Assembly: GCA_050261495.1 (NCBI GenBank)
Contig: JBLNDI010000110.1
Location: 1 to 12,642 of the forward strand
Reading direction: 5' to 3'
Source of the DNA: JBMNKL01 sp050261495
GTDB taxonomy: Bacteria > Bacillota > Clostridia > Acetivibrionales > DTU013
DNA: 12,642 bases
In this document: piece by piece, positions 6,980 to 12,642 of the stretch
Layout of the letters: the number at the start of each line of letters is the position of its first letter
How positions within the stretch are numbered: the first letter of the stretch is position 1
Notes under the pieces: model-generated
Database searches by the model: none
What the model saw: the letters and a program-made list of their open reading frames with translations, nothing else
What the model was told of the DNA's origin: nothing
Position numbers and translations under genes: made by a program

Positions 6980-7006
6980 TGCGCATGGCCAAGTAAAACA
7001 GTTTCA
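6980..7006 (-). promoter_or_regulatory. Possible ECF-sigma (sigma-W-like) promoter for the exporter operon
   Basis: On the minus strand TGAAAC (7006-7001) is followed after 17 nt by CGCA (6983-6980). The B. subtilis sigma-W consensus is TGAAAC, about 16 nt, CGTA, and the B. subtilis yknWXYZ operon belongs to the sigma-W regulon. Spacing is one base long and the -10 has one mismatch. No convincing sigma-A promoter was found in this 142-nt gap. A 14-bp AT-only palindrome (7019-7032) lies just upstream. Confidence 0.25.
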
Positions 7007-7050
7007 TAACAATTTACGATTAAAATTTTAATATGTCTTTTTCAGAAAGT

Positions 7051-7989
7051 TTATACGCTGTCCATGTTAAAATACTCCCTGGCCGCCCGGATATCCCTTG
7101 CAATCTGCACCGACAGTTCCGCTGCGCTTCCGAATTTCTTCTCGTTGCGCAGCCTGGCCAGGAAAAACACTTCAATATCCGATTTATAGATATCCCTGTC
7201 GAAATCTAATATATGCGTCTCAACACTGGTTTTTGATTCGCCGCCGAACGTCGGCTTCACCCCGATGTTTGTCAGGCTGCCGTAAAATTCACCGTTATAC
7301 AGCGTCCTGGTAATATACACTCCATTGCGGGGCATGACCAGGTATTCCTCCGGGTGCAGGTTTGCAGTGGGAAAACCTATCCGCCTGCCCATGTGCGCTC
7401 CGTCGGCAACTTCCCCGGTAATGGAATAATGCCTGCCCAGGAGCCTGAAAACCCTCTCCATGTCGCCCTTGGCCACGTACTCGCGTATTGCAGTGCTGCT
7501 GACAATTTCGTTATCCACTTTCACGGGTGGAATAATTATCACTTTGAAATTATGCTTTTTGCCCATTTCCCTGAGCAGGTTCACATCCCCCTGGCCCCTG
7601 TAGCCAAACCTGTAGTTGAACCCGGCCACGACTATCCTGGCCCGCAGCTTTTCCAGCAGGATTTTCCCGACAAAATTCTCCGGGCTTATCTTGGAGTAGT
7701 CTTCGTCAAACTCATCGAAATAAACATAATCCAACGCTGTTTCGCCCAAAAGCTGGATTCTTTTGCCCGTAGTTGTCAGGAGCTTGGCAAACGGCTTTTT
7801 TCTTAAAATATTGTCGGGATGCCTGGTAAAAGTGTAAACTGCCGACTTCAGGCTATGTATCCTGGCTTCGGCAATCAACGTGTTAATAAGCGTCATATGC
7901 CCGACATGCAGCCCGTCAAAGCTGCCAAGGCCAACCGCGGTTGCTTGCTCGGCGAAAGTTTTGTTCTCTTCTCCAAATATCGTTATCAT
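7051..7989 (-). CDS. ribF: Bifunctional riboflavin kinase/FAD synthetase
   Basis: The 312-residue protein phosphorylates riboflavin to FMN and adenylates FMN to FAD in the cytosol. The N-terminal FAD-synthetase domain (about 1-185) carries GSFDGLHVGH with the nucleotidyltransferase HxGH at 28-31, and SSTAIREYV (164-172), the ISSTxxR-type motif. The C-terminal flavokinase domain (about 186-305) carries GRRIGFPTANL (201-211) with the Mg/ATP-binding PTAN, NGVYITRT (222-229), NIGVKPTFGG, and VETHILDFD (256-264), whose Glu257 is the expected catalytic base. Length matches the family (about 310). GAGGT lies 6 nt before the ATG. It follows truB by 60 nt, as in the standard Firmicutes cluster. The usual next gene, rpsO, is absent; the exporter operon follows. 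No FMN riboswitch is seen upstream, as expected for a constitutive housekeeping copy. Confidence 0.97.
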   Translation of the reverse strand: MITIFGEENKTFAEQATAVGLGSFDGLHVGHMTLINTLIAEARIHSLKSAVYTFTRHPDNILRKKPFAKLLTTTGKRIQLLGETALDYVYFDEFDEDYSKISPENFVGKILLEKLRARIVVAGFNYRFGYRGQGDVNLLREMGKKHNFKVIIIPPVKVDNEIVSSTAIREYVAKGDMERVFRLLGRHYSITGEVADGAHMGRRIGFPTANLHPEEYLVMPRNGVYITRTLYNGEFYGSLTNIGVKPTFGGESKTSVETHILDFDRDIYKSDIEVFFLARLRNEKKFGSAAELSVQIARDIRAAREYFNMDSV

Positions 7990-8049
7990 TTGCAGACCTC
8001 GTTCAGGCTATCATTTTGGCAAACTTACATCCGTTGCCATTGTTAACGG

Positions 8050-8943
8050 CTAAAAAAATTTTCTTGCTTTTAAAAATATACCGTTGCTTGCTTCAGATAC
8101 GGCGCCCAGCGCGATAAATTCCCCCCTTGCGCCGTATACCCGGACCAACGGCCCGGTTTTTGAAGGCACGCCGTGAACCGCCACTTTCATTCCGTTTTTA
8201 AACCTCTTTTCCAGGCTTTCGTCAAGCATATAAGAATCAAAATCCCGGAATACAGAGTCCACGGGTATGAAAGCTTCCCCTGCCGACCCTTCTTCAACCA
8301 TGCGCGCCAGTTCCTCCAATGTAAAAGAATCGCCGATATCAAACAGTCCCGCCCGTTTTCTCAGCAGGAACGACATGTGGCCGCCGCAGCCCAGCCGGTC
8401 CCCGATATCGGCGCATAACGTCCTTATGTACGTTCCCTTCGAACAATGCACGTCCATCAAGACCCTTATCCCGTCCGACCTGTCGATATCAACAACTTCA
8501 GCCGAGTATATCTCGACCTCCCTGGGCGGCCGTTCCACCTCCATGCCCTTCCTGGCCAGCTCGTACAGCCTTTTGCCGTCAATTCTCAACGCCGAGTGCA
8601 TTGGCGGCGTCTGCATATACTTGCCGGTAAATGACCGCACCGCCGATTCGATCTCCGAATCGCCGCATACCGGCGCAACTACCGAAATGATTACTCCTGA
8701 AGCATCCTGCGTATCTGTCGTGATGCCAAGCGTAAGTTCCGCGCGGTAAAGCTTGTCCTTTTCCATGAGAAACTCGACCGCTCCGGTGGCTTTTCCCGCA
8801 CAAACCGGCAAAACGCCGGCCGCCATCGGGTCCAGCGTTCCTGCATGTCCAATTCTCCTTATGCCCAGCAGCCTGCGCAAATAGGCAACCACATCATAAG
8901 ACGTCATGCAGGGAGGCTTCAAGATATTAATTATCCCGTCCAT
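8050..8943 (-). CDS. truB: tRNA pseudouridine(55) synthase TruB
   Basis: The 297-residue enzyme converts U55 of the tRNA T-loop to pseudouridine. It starts with the conserved GIINILKPPCMTSYDVV, and the catalytic motif GHAGTLDPMAAGVLPV carries Asp38 as nucleophile. Further family blocks are KLYRAELTLGITTDTQDASG, PPMHSALRIDGKRLYELAR and VHCSKGTYIRTLCADIG. The C-terminal part (about 225-297) fits the small PUA-like domain of bacterial TruB. Length is normal. The start overlaps the end of nrnA by 17 nt, and its GAAGGA site lies inside nrnA, so translation is probably coupled. ribF follows after 60 nt. Confidence 0.97.
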   Translation of the reverse strand: MDGIINILKPPCMTSYDVVAYLRRLLGIRRIGHAGTLDPMAAGVLPVCAGKATGAVEFLMEKDKLYRAELTLGITTDTQDASGVIISVVAPVCGDSEIESAVRSFTGKYMQTPPMHSALRIDGKRLYELARKGMEVERPPREVEIYSAEVVDIDRSDGIRVLMDVHCSKGTYIRTLCADIGDRLGCGGHMSFLLRKRAGLFDIGDSFTLEELARMVEEGSAGEAFIPVDSVFRDFDSYMLDESLEKRFKNGMKVAVHGVPSKTGPLVRVYGARGEFIALGAVSEASNGIFLKARKFF

Positions 8944-9898
8944 TTACGAGCGCTTCCTTCAAATCCTTTATCAGCATTTCCTTTACCTGCTCCAGGCTTC
9001 CGCCGGTAGTGAAACCGGCCGCGCATTTATGTCCCCCGCCCGAGTACCTGCCGGCAATAGCCGACACGTCCACGTACGAATTGGAACGGAGATTGACCTT
9101 GATGCCGTCCTTGTCCGTTTGCCTGAGCATGGCGGCAACTTCGACGCCCCTTATGTTTCTTGCCGTGTTGATGATCCCGTCGCTATCCGCTTCCGACGCT
9201 CCCGTATTCATTATGGTTTCGCCGGAAACCGACATAATGGCTATCCTTCCGTCTTCCAGCAATTCCAGGGACTGAATGGCAGCCCCCATCAGCTTTACCT
9301 TGCCGCTGGAAGTAATGTCAAACACTTTTTGGGATATGCCGGCAACATCAATGCCGGTTTCAAGCAGATCGGCGGCAATCCTGTGGGTCAGCGGGGTGGT
9401 GTTTCCGTACCTGAATCCGCCCGTATCCGTCGATATGGCTACGTAAAGGCATTCGGCGATATCTTTGTCAAGCTCCTGTCCCAGGAGTTTCATCAGTTCA
9501 TATATTATTTCTCCCGTTGCGGACGAAGCGGTATCTACATAATTCAAATCCGCAAATTGCGTGTTCGTCAGGTGATGGTCAATGTTGACGGTTTTCGGCG
9601 TGCAAGCGAATATTTCCTTCCTCGAACCCAGCCTTTCCATGTCCCCGCAATCCAGCGCCATAGCCAGGTCAAAGCTGCATTTTTCATCCGATGCTGCGCC
9701 GCAGAATTCCTTTCCCGGCAGAAAGTCGTATATATAAGGGATTTCCTCCTCCATCATCACCTTTACTTTTTTCCCCATACGGCTTAAAATAAACGCAAGC
9801 GCCAGCGAGGAGCCGATCGCGTCCCCGTCCGCCGCTTCATGGGGCAATATCACCACACTTCTCGATACTTTCAGTTCAGAAGCAATCCGGTTTAACAA
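8927..9898 (-). CDS. nrnA: DHH-family nanoRNase/3',5'-bisphosphate nucleotidase NrnA
   Basis: The 323-residue protein is a DHH/DHHA1 phosphoesterase that degrades very short RNAs and dephosphorylates pAp. Metal-binding motifs are HEAADGDAIGS (Asp24, Asp26; most relatives have PDGD), ALDCGD (Asp83), NIDHHLTN (Asp-His-His 107-109) and STDTGGFRYGNT (Asp158). The DHHA1 domain ends with the substrate-binding GGGHKCAAGF near residue 290. The start codon is TTG at 9898, with a perfect AGGAGG 8 nt upstream that overlaps the rbfA stop codon. This tight join, and the 17-nt overlap with truB downstream, point to a single translationally coupled unit. Its place between rbfA and truB is the normal one in Firmicutes. 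Confidence 0.95.
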   Translation of the reverse strand: MLNRIASELKVSRSVVILPHEAADGDAIGSSLALAFILSRMGKKVKVMMEEEIPYIYDFLPGKEFCGAASDEKCSFDLAMALDCGDMERLGSRKEIFACTPKTVNIDHHLTNTQFADLNYVDTASSATGEIIYELMKLLGQELDKDIAECLYVAISTDTGGFRYGNTTPLTHRIAADLLETGIDVAGISQKVFDITSSGKVKLMGAAIQSLELLEDGRIAIMSVSGETIMNTGASEADSDGIINTARNIRGVEVAAMLRQTDKDGIKVNLRSNSYVDVSAIAGRYSGGGHKCAAGFTTGGSLEQVKEMLIKDLKEALVNGRDN

Positions 9899-9910
9899 TA
9901 ACGTATCCTC

Positions 9911-10255
9911 CTATTTATCCTGCAGTGTATCCTTGATCAGTTTTGTTATATATACTCCGCGCTCTATTGAATTATCCAGTTCAAAAACAACCTCAGGGGT
10001 GTATCTCAGCTGAAGCCTTTGCCCTATTTCGCGCCGGACAAAGCCCGCCGCGTTTTTTAAAGTCTGGAGGGCATTCTTTTTATCGACATCCGTTCCCAAC
10101 ACGCTTACATATACCTTTGCGTAACGCAAATCCCTTGTCACTTCGGCCTCCGTTACACTTACCATCCTGGGCAGTCTCGGGTCTTTCAGCTCGTTCTGGA
10201 TTATATCGCTTACTTCTTTTTTCACTTGTTCCGATATCCTGTCGATCCTATCCAT
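9911..10255 (-). CDS. rbfA: 30S ribosome-binding factor RbfA
   Basis: With the start at 10255 the protein has 114 residues, the usual RbfA length. It binds the 30S subunit and helps 16S rRNA 5'-end maturation and cold growth. The single KH-like domain is visible: MDRIDRISEQVKKEVSDIIQ at the start, LKDPRLPRMVSVTEAEVTRDLRYAKVYVSVLG in the middle, and FVRREIGQRLQLRYTPEVVFELDNSIERG at the end. GGGAG lies 8 nt before this ATG. An in-frame start at 10291 would add 12 residues that no RbfA needs. The stop TAG overlaps the ribosome site of nrnA. infB precedes it by 128 nt, an unusually long gap holding two stem-loops. Confidence 0.96.
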   Translation of the reverse strand: MDRIDRISEQVKKEVSDIIQNELKDPRLPRMVSVTEAEVTRDLRYAKVYVSVLGTDVDKKNALQTLKNAAGFVRREIGQRLQLRYTPEVVFELDNSIERGVYITKLIKDTLQDK

Positions 10256-10293
10256 TACTATCACTCCCACCGACTTTCTTTCCCCGTGCAAGA

Positions 10294-10325
10294 GGCCGGG
10301 CGGACTTGTGCGCCGCCGTCCGGCC
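10294..10325 (-). other. GC-rich stem-loop upstream of rbfA
   Basis: GGCCGG (10294-10299) pairs with CCGGCC (10320-10325), and GCGG (10300-10303) with CCGC (10313-10316) inside, leaving a 3-nt bulge and a 9-nt loop. The hairpin is strong but lacks a following T-tract in the transcript, so it is more likely an mRNA processing or stability element than a terminator. It is about 39 nt upstream of the rbfA start. Confidence 0.4.
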
Positions 10326-10345
10326 CCCTGTCAAGCCAACTCCCT

Positions 10346-10373
10346 GGCAATATGCGATGGAAAATCCATTGCC
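10346..10373 (-). other. Stem-loop just after the infB stop codon
   Basis: GGCAA (10346-10350) pairs with TTGCC (10369-10373), and TGGA (10358-10361) with TCCA (10365-10368), leaving a one-sided bulge of about 7 nt. It starts 10 nt after the infB stop in the transcript. No T-tract follows. Together with 10294-10325 it may separate infB from rbfA messages. Confidence 0.3.
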
Positions 10374-10383
10374 CGGAGTCTGT

Positions 10384-12642
10384 CTACTGTTTCACTTCTT
10401 CCATTGTAAAAGCTTCTATAATATCCTGCTCTTTGATATCATTAAACTTCTCTATGGACAGTCCGCACTCGAAACCTTGCACCACTTCCCTGACGTCATC
10501 CTTAAAACGCTTGAGCGACGCAAGTTTTCCTTCATGAATAACGATACTGTCCCTTATAACCCTGACGTCGCTGTTCCTGCTGATTTTTCCGTCCAGCACA
10601 TAACAGCCCGCCACGGTTCCGATTCCGGATACCTTGAATATCTGCCTGACTTCAGTATGCCCCAATATGACTTCCTTAAACTTCGGTTCGAGCATACCCT
10701 TCATAGCGGCCTGCACGTCTTCTATCGCGTCATAAATAACCCTGTAAAGCCGTATATCCACCCCGGCGTTTTTCGCAACCTCAGCCACATTTGCGCCAGG
10801 TCTTACGTTAAAGCCGATGATAATGGCATTTGAAACGTCGGCCAGCGTAACGTCCGATTCGGTTATCGCTCCCACTCCGCCATGTATGACCTTTATCCTG
10901 ACTTCCTCGTTGGAGAGCTTTTCAAGCGACTGCTCCACCGCTTCGACGGAACCTTGGACATCCGCTTTTACGATTACGTTCAGTTCCTTGACCTCGCCTT
11001 TTTGTATCTGCTTGAACAGCTCATCCAACGAGACTTTCGGAGCGGCGGTCAACTGCTGTTCCTTCTGCTTCTGCTTTCTCTTCTCCACGAGCTGCTTTGC
11101 GGTTTTCTCGTCGTTTATGACATAAAATACTTCCCCGGCTTCCGGAACCTCAGGAAGACCAAGTATTTCAACAGGTGTGGAAGGTCCCGCGCTCTTTACC
11201 TGGACTCCCTTGTCATTAATCATTGCTCTTATTCTGCCCAGCGTGGTACCGGTTACAATGGAATCACCCACATTAAGCGTACCTCTCTGGACAAGGACCG
11301 TCGCCAAGGGGCCCCTGTTCTTGTCAAGCTTGGCTTCTATGACGGTACCCTTAGCCTGCCTGTCCGGGTTGGCCTTCAATTCGAGAATGTCGGCGGTCAA
11401 GAGTATCATTTCGAGAAGTTGGTCAATGTTTTCCCTCTTCTTGGCAGATACGTTCACGCAAATGACATCGCCGCCCCATTCCTCCGCGACAAGCCCGTGC
11501 TGCATCAGTTCCTGCTTGACTTTATCCGGGTTTGCCCCGGGCTTGTCAATTTTATTTATAGCCACGATTATGGATACGTTGGCCGCTTTAGCATGGTTGA
11601 TCGCTTCCACTGTTTGCGGCATGACACCGTCATCCGCCGCCACTACCAGTATTGCTATATCCGTAACCTGCGCGCCCCTGGCCCTCATAGCCGTAAAGGC
11701 CTCATGGCCTGGAGTATCCAGGAATGTTATATTCCTGTCCTTGATCTGTACCGTGTACGCGCCGATATGCTGGGTTATGCCGCCGGCTTCGCTTTCAATA
11801 ACATTGGTAGACCTGATCGCGTCAAGCAGCGAAGTCTTGCCATGGTCAACATGCCCCATAACAACTACTACAGGCGGCCTTGGAACCAGATTTTCGGGAT
11901 CGTCCTGCTCGGAATCGTCGAAAAGGATATCCTCTTCATTGATTACGACTTCTTTTTCCGCCTTTACGCCGAATTCCTCGGCGATGATGGCAGCCGTATC
12001 ATAGTCGATTTCCTGGTTGAGGGTGGCCATTATCCCGTACCCCATCAGCTTTTTGATGACCTCGGTCGAAGTCTTCTTCAGCGCCTCGGCCAAATCCTTG
12101 ACCGTAATGCTTTCAGGCAGTTTTATAGACATAAGCACAGCCTTCGGTGGGATGTGTTTCTGCGCCTGTTCCTTTTCTTTCCTGGGTTTGCCCGGTCTTT
12201 TTTTCTTCATTTCCGTTTCTTCATACAGCTCGTTGAATATGAAGTCCTCGGAAAGAATCTCGGAAACGCCTTTTTTACCGGCCAAACCGATATGCGTAGG
12301 TTTTATCTTCTTACTGGGCTTGCCCAGCTGCCCCTTCGCAATTTCTTTCCTCTGCTCCCTCTTTACATCTCTTTCCAGGTCTTTGCCGGCATATTCCCTC
12401 CTGCTTTCGCTTCTCTCTTCCTTCTGAATTATTGTCGGATCAGGTTTGGGAATATCAAGCGGTTTGACGGCCTGACGGTATCCTTGCCCGCCCTGGGGCT
12501 TTCCTGCTCCCTGGAACTGAGGCCTTTCGCCCTGGGGCTTTCCCGCGGCAGGATGCTGGGGCTTGCCGGCCTGTGGCTTGGCAGCGCGGGGCCCCTCTTC
12601 CCGTGTCCTTTCGTCCCGGGGCTTTCCTTCATGTGGCTTGGC
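10384..12642 (-). CDS. infB: Translation initiation factor IF-2 (5' end cut by window edge)
   Basis: The frame is open from the right edge to the TAG at 10384, giving 752 residues; the true start lies outside the window. IF-2 is the GTPase that places initiator fMet-tRNA on the 30S subunit and promotes subunit joining. Residues 1-119 of the visible part are a low-complexity charged region with repeated GKPQ-type units. The IF2_N helical module follows around 168-230 (SIKLPESITVKDLAEALKK). The G domain has G1 GHVDHGKT (263-270), G2 GGITQHIGAY, G3 DTPGHE (309-314), G4 NKID (363-366) and SAKK. Beta-barrel and C-terminal domains follow, ending with RFKDDVREVVQGFECGLSIE and the family's characteristic GLSIEKFNDIKEQDIIEAF. 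A TTG at 12285 is internal, without a ribosome site, and is not the start. All GTPase motifs are intact. Confidence 0.97.
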   Translation of the reverse strand, partial: AKPHEGKPRDERTREEGPRAAKPQAGKPQHPAAGKPQGERPQFQGAGKPQGGQGYRQAVKPLDIPKPDPTIIQKEERSESRREYAGKDLERDVKREQRKEIAKGQLGKPSKKIKPTHIGLAGKKGVSEILSEDFIFNELYEETEMKKKRPGKPRKEKEQAQKHIPPKAVLMSIKLPESITVKDLAEALKKTSTEVIKKLMGYGIMATLNQEIDYDTAAIIAEEFGVKAEKEVVINEEDILFDDSEQDDPENLVPRPPVVVVMGHVDHGKTSLLDAIRSTNVIESEAGGITQHIGAYTVQIKDRNITFLDTPGHEAFTAMRARGAQVTDIAILVVAADDGVMPQTVEAINHAKAANVSIIVAINKIDKPGANPDKVKQELMQHGLVAEEWGGDVICVNVSAKKRENIDQLLEMILLTADILELKANPDRQAKGTVIEAKLDKNRGPLATVLVQRGTLNVGDSIVTGTTLGRIRAMINDKGVQVKSAGPSTPVEILGLPEVPEAGEVFYVINDEKTAKQLVEKRKQKQKEQQLTAAPKVSLDELFKQIQKGEVKELNVIVKADVQGSVEAVEQSLEKLSNEEVRIKVIHGGVGAITESDVTLADVSNAIIIGFNVRPGANVAEVAKNAGVDIRLYRVIYDAIEDVQAAMKGMLEPKFKEVILGHTEVRQIFKVSGIGTVAGCYVLDGKISRNSDVRVIRDSIVIHEGKLASLKRFKDDVREVVQGFECGLSIEKFNDIKEQDIIEAFTMEEVKQ
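12489..12642 (-). repeat. Coding repeats in the IF-2 N-terminal region (GKPQ units)
   Basis: The same 16-bp string CGCCCTGGGGCTTTCC occurs at 12489-12504 and 12528-12543, 39 bp apart, so the copies are in frame. Weaker copies of the GGGGCTT or TGGCTT core recur towards the right edge. They encode AKPH, GKPR, AKPQ, GKPQ, GKPQ and GKPQ in transcription order. Such linkers between the IF-2 N-terminus and its G domain vary widely between species and are probably unstructured. Confidence 0.6.

Noticed and set aside
7990..8049. FMN riboswitch ahead of ribF
   Set aside because: The gap to truB is only 60 nt and lacks the conserved RFN-element helices; the copy is a housekeeping cluster member.
8906..9787. 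Long plus-strand ORF of 293 codons opposite nrnA (and 296 codons at 9943-10833)
   Set aside because: They are antisense frames of well-conserved genes, with no family motifs and no ribosome sites.
10329..10334. Perfect TTGACA -35 box on the minus strand upstream of rbfA
   Set aside because: Sixteen to eighteen bases downstream the sequence is GC-rich with no -10-like hexamer, so it is not a supported promoter.
12363..12410. AGGAGG followed by ATG inside infB, opening a nine-codon frame
   Set aside because: The ATG is out of frame with infB and the AGGAGG encodes a tandem Arg-Arg; most likely coincidence.
12286..12642. Apparent start of infB at 12285 and a separate 67-codon ORF at the right edge
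   Set aside because: The infB frame stays open to the window edge; 12285 is an internal TTG with no ribosome site, and the 67-codon ORF (12429-12632) is another frame of the same repeat-rich region.

Overview
The window reads as a chromosomal segment of a Gram-positive, low-to-mid GC bacterium, most likely a member of the Clostridia. The basis is the conserved Firmicutes gene order infB-rbfA-nrnA-truB-ribF, consistent GGAGG-type ribosome binding sites, a VanW/G5-type envelope protein and a YknWXYZ-type exporter. I cannot place it at genus level. All genes but one lie on the minus strand, so transcription runs mainly from right to left. Both ends are cut inside genes: infB lacks its 5' end at the right edge, and an MFS transporter lacks its 3' end at the left edge.

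Right part (about 7051-12642): the translation and RNA-metabolism cluster. In transcription order it holds infB (initiation factor IF-2, N-terminus cut), rbfA (30S maturation), nrnA (DHH nanoRNase/pAp phosphatase, TTG start), truB (tRNA psi55 synthase, overlapping nrnA by 17 nt) and ribF (riboflavin kinase/FAD synthetase). Apart from infB-rbfA the spacing is tight. The infB-rbfA gap holds two potential stem-loops.

Middle part (about 2705-6908): a four-gene ABC exporter operon. It encodes an ATPase (MacB/LolD type), a Yip1-family membrane protein, an HlyD/RND-type adaptor and a MacB/FtsX-type permease. The four components match B. subtilis YknY, YknW, YknX and YknZ, an exporter that protects against a secreted killing peptide. 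Here the order is Y-W-X-Z rather than W-X-Y-Z. The gap between the ATPase and Yip1 genes carries an array of eight degenerate 10-bp units, the most unusual non-coding structure in the window.

Left part (1-2663): a small EamA-domain (half-DMT) transporter is the only plus-strand gene, convergent with the exporter operon and divergent from a secreted VanW-domain protein. An MFS efflux-type transporter follows VanW and runs off the left edge. Together, the left and middle parts look like an envelope/efflux neighbourhood next to a housekeeping cluster. I saw no tRNA, rRNA, CRISPR, insertion sequence or prophage gene, and no gene-free stretch longer than about 145 bases. I found no clearly new multi-gene system; the best leads are the decamer array and the reordered Ykn-type operon.
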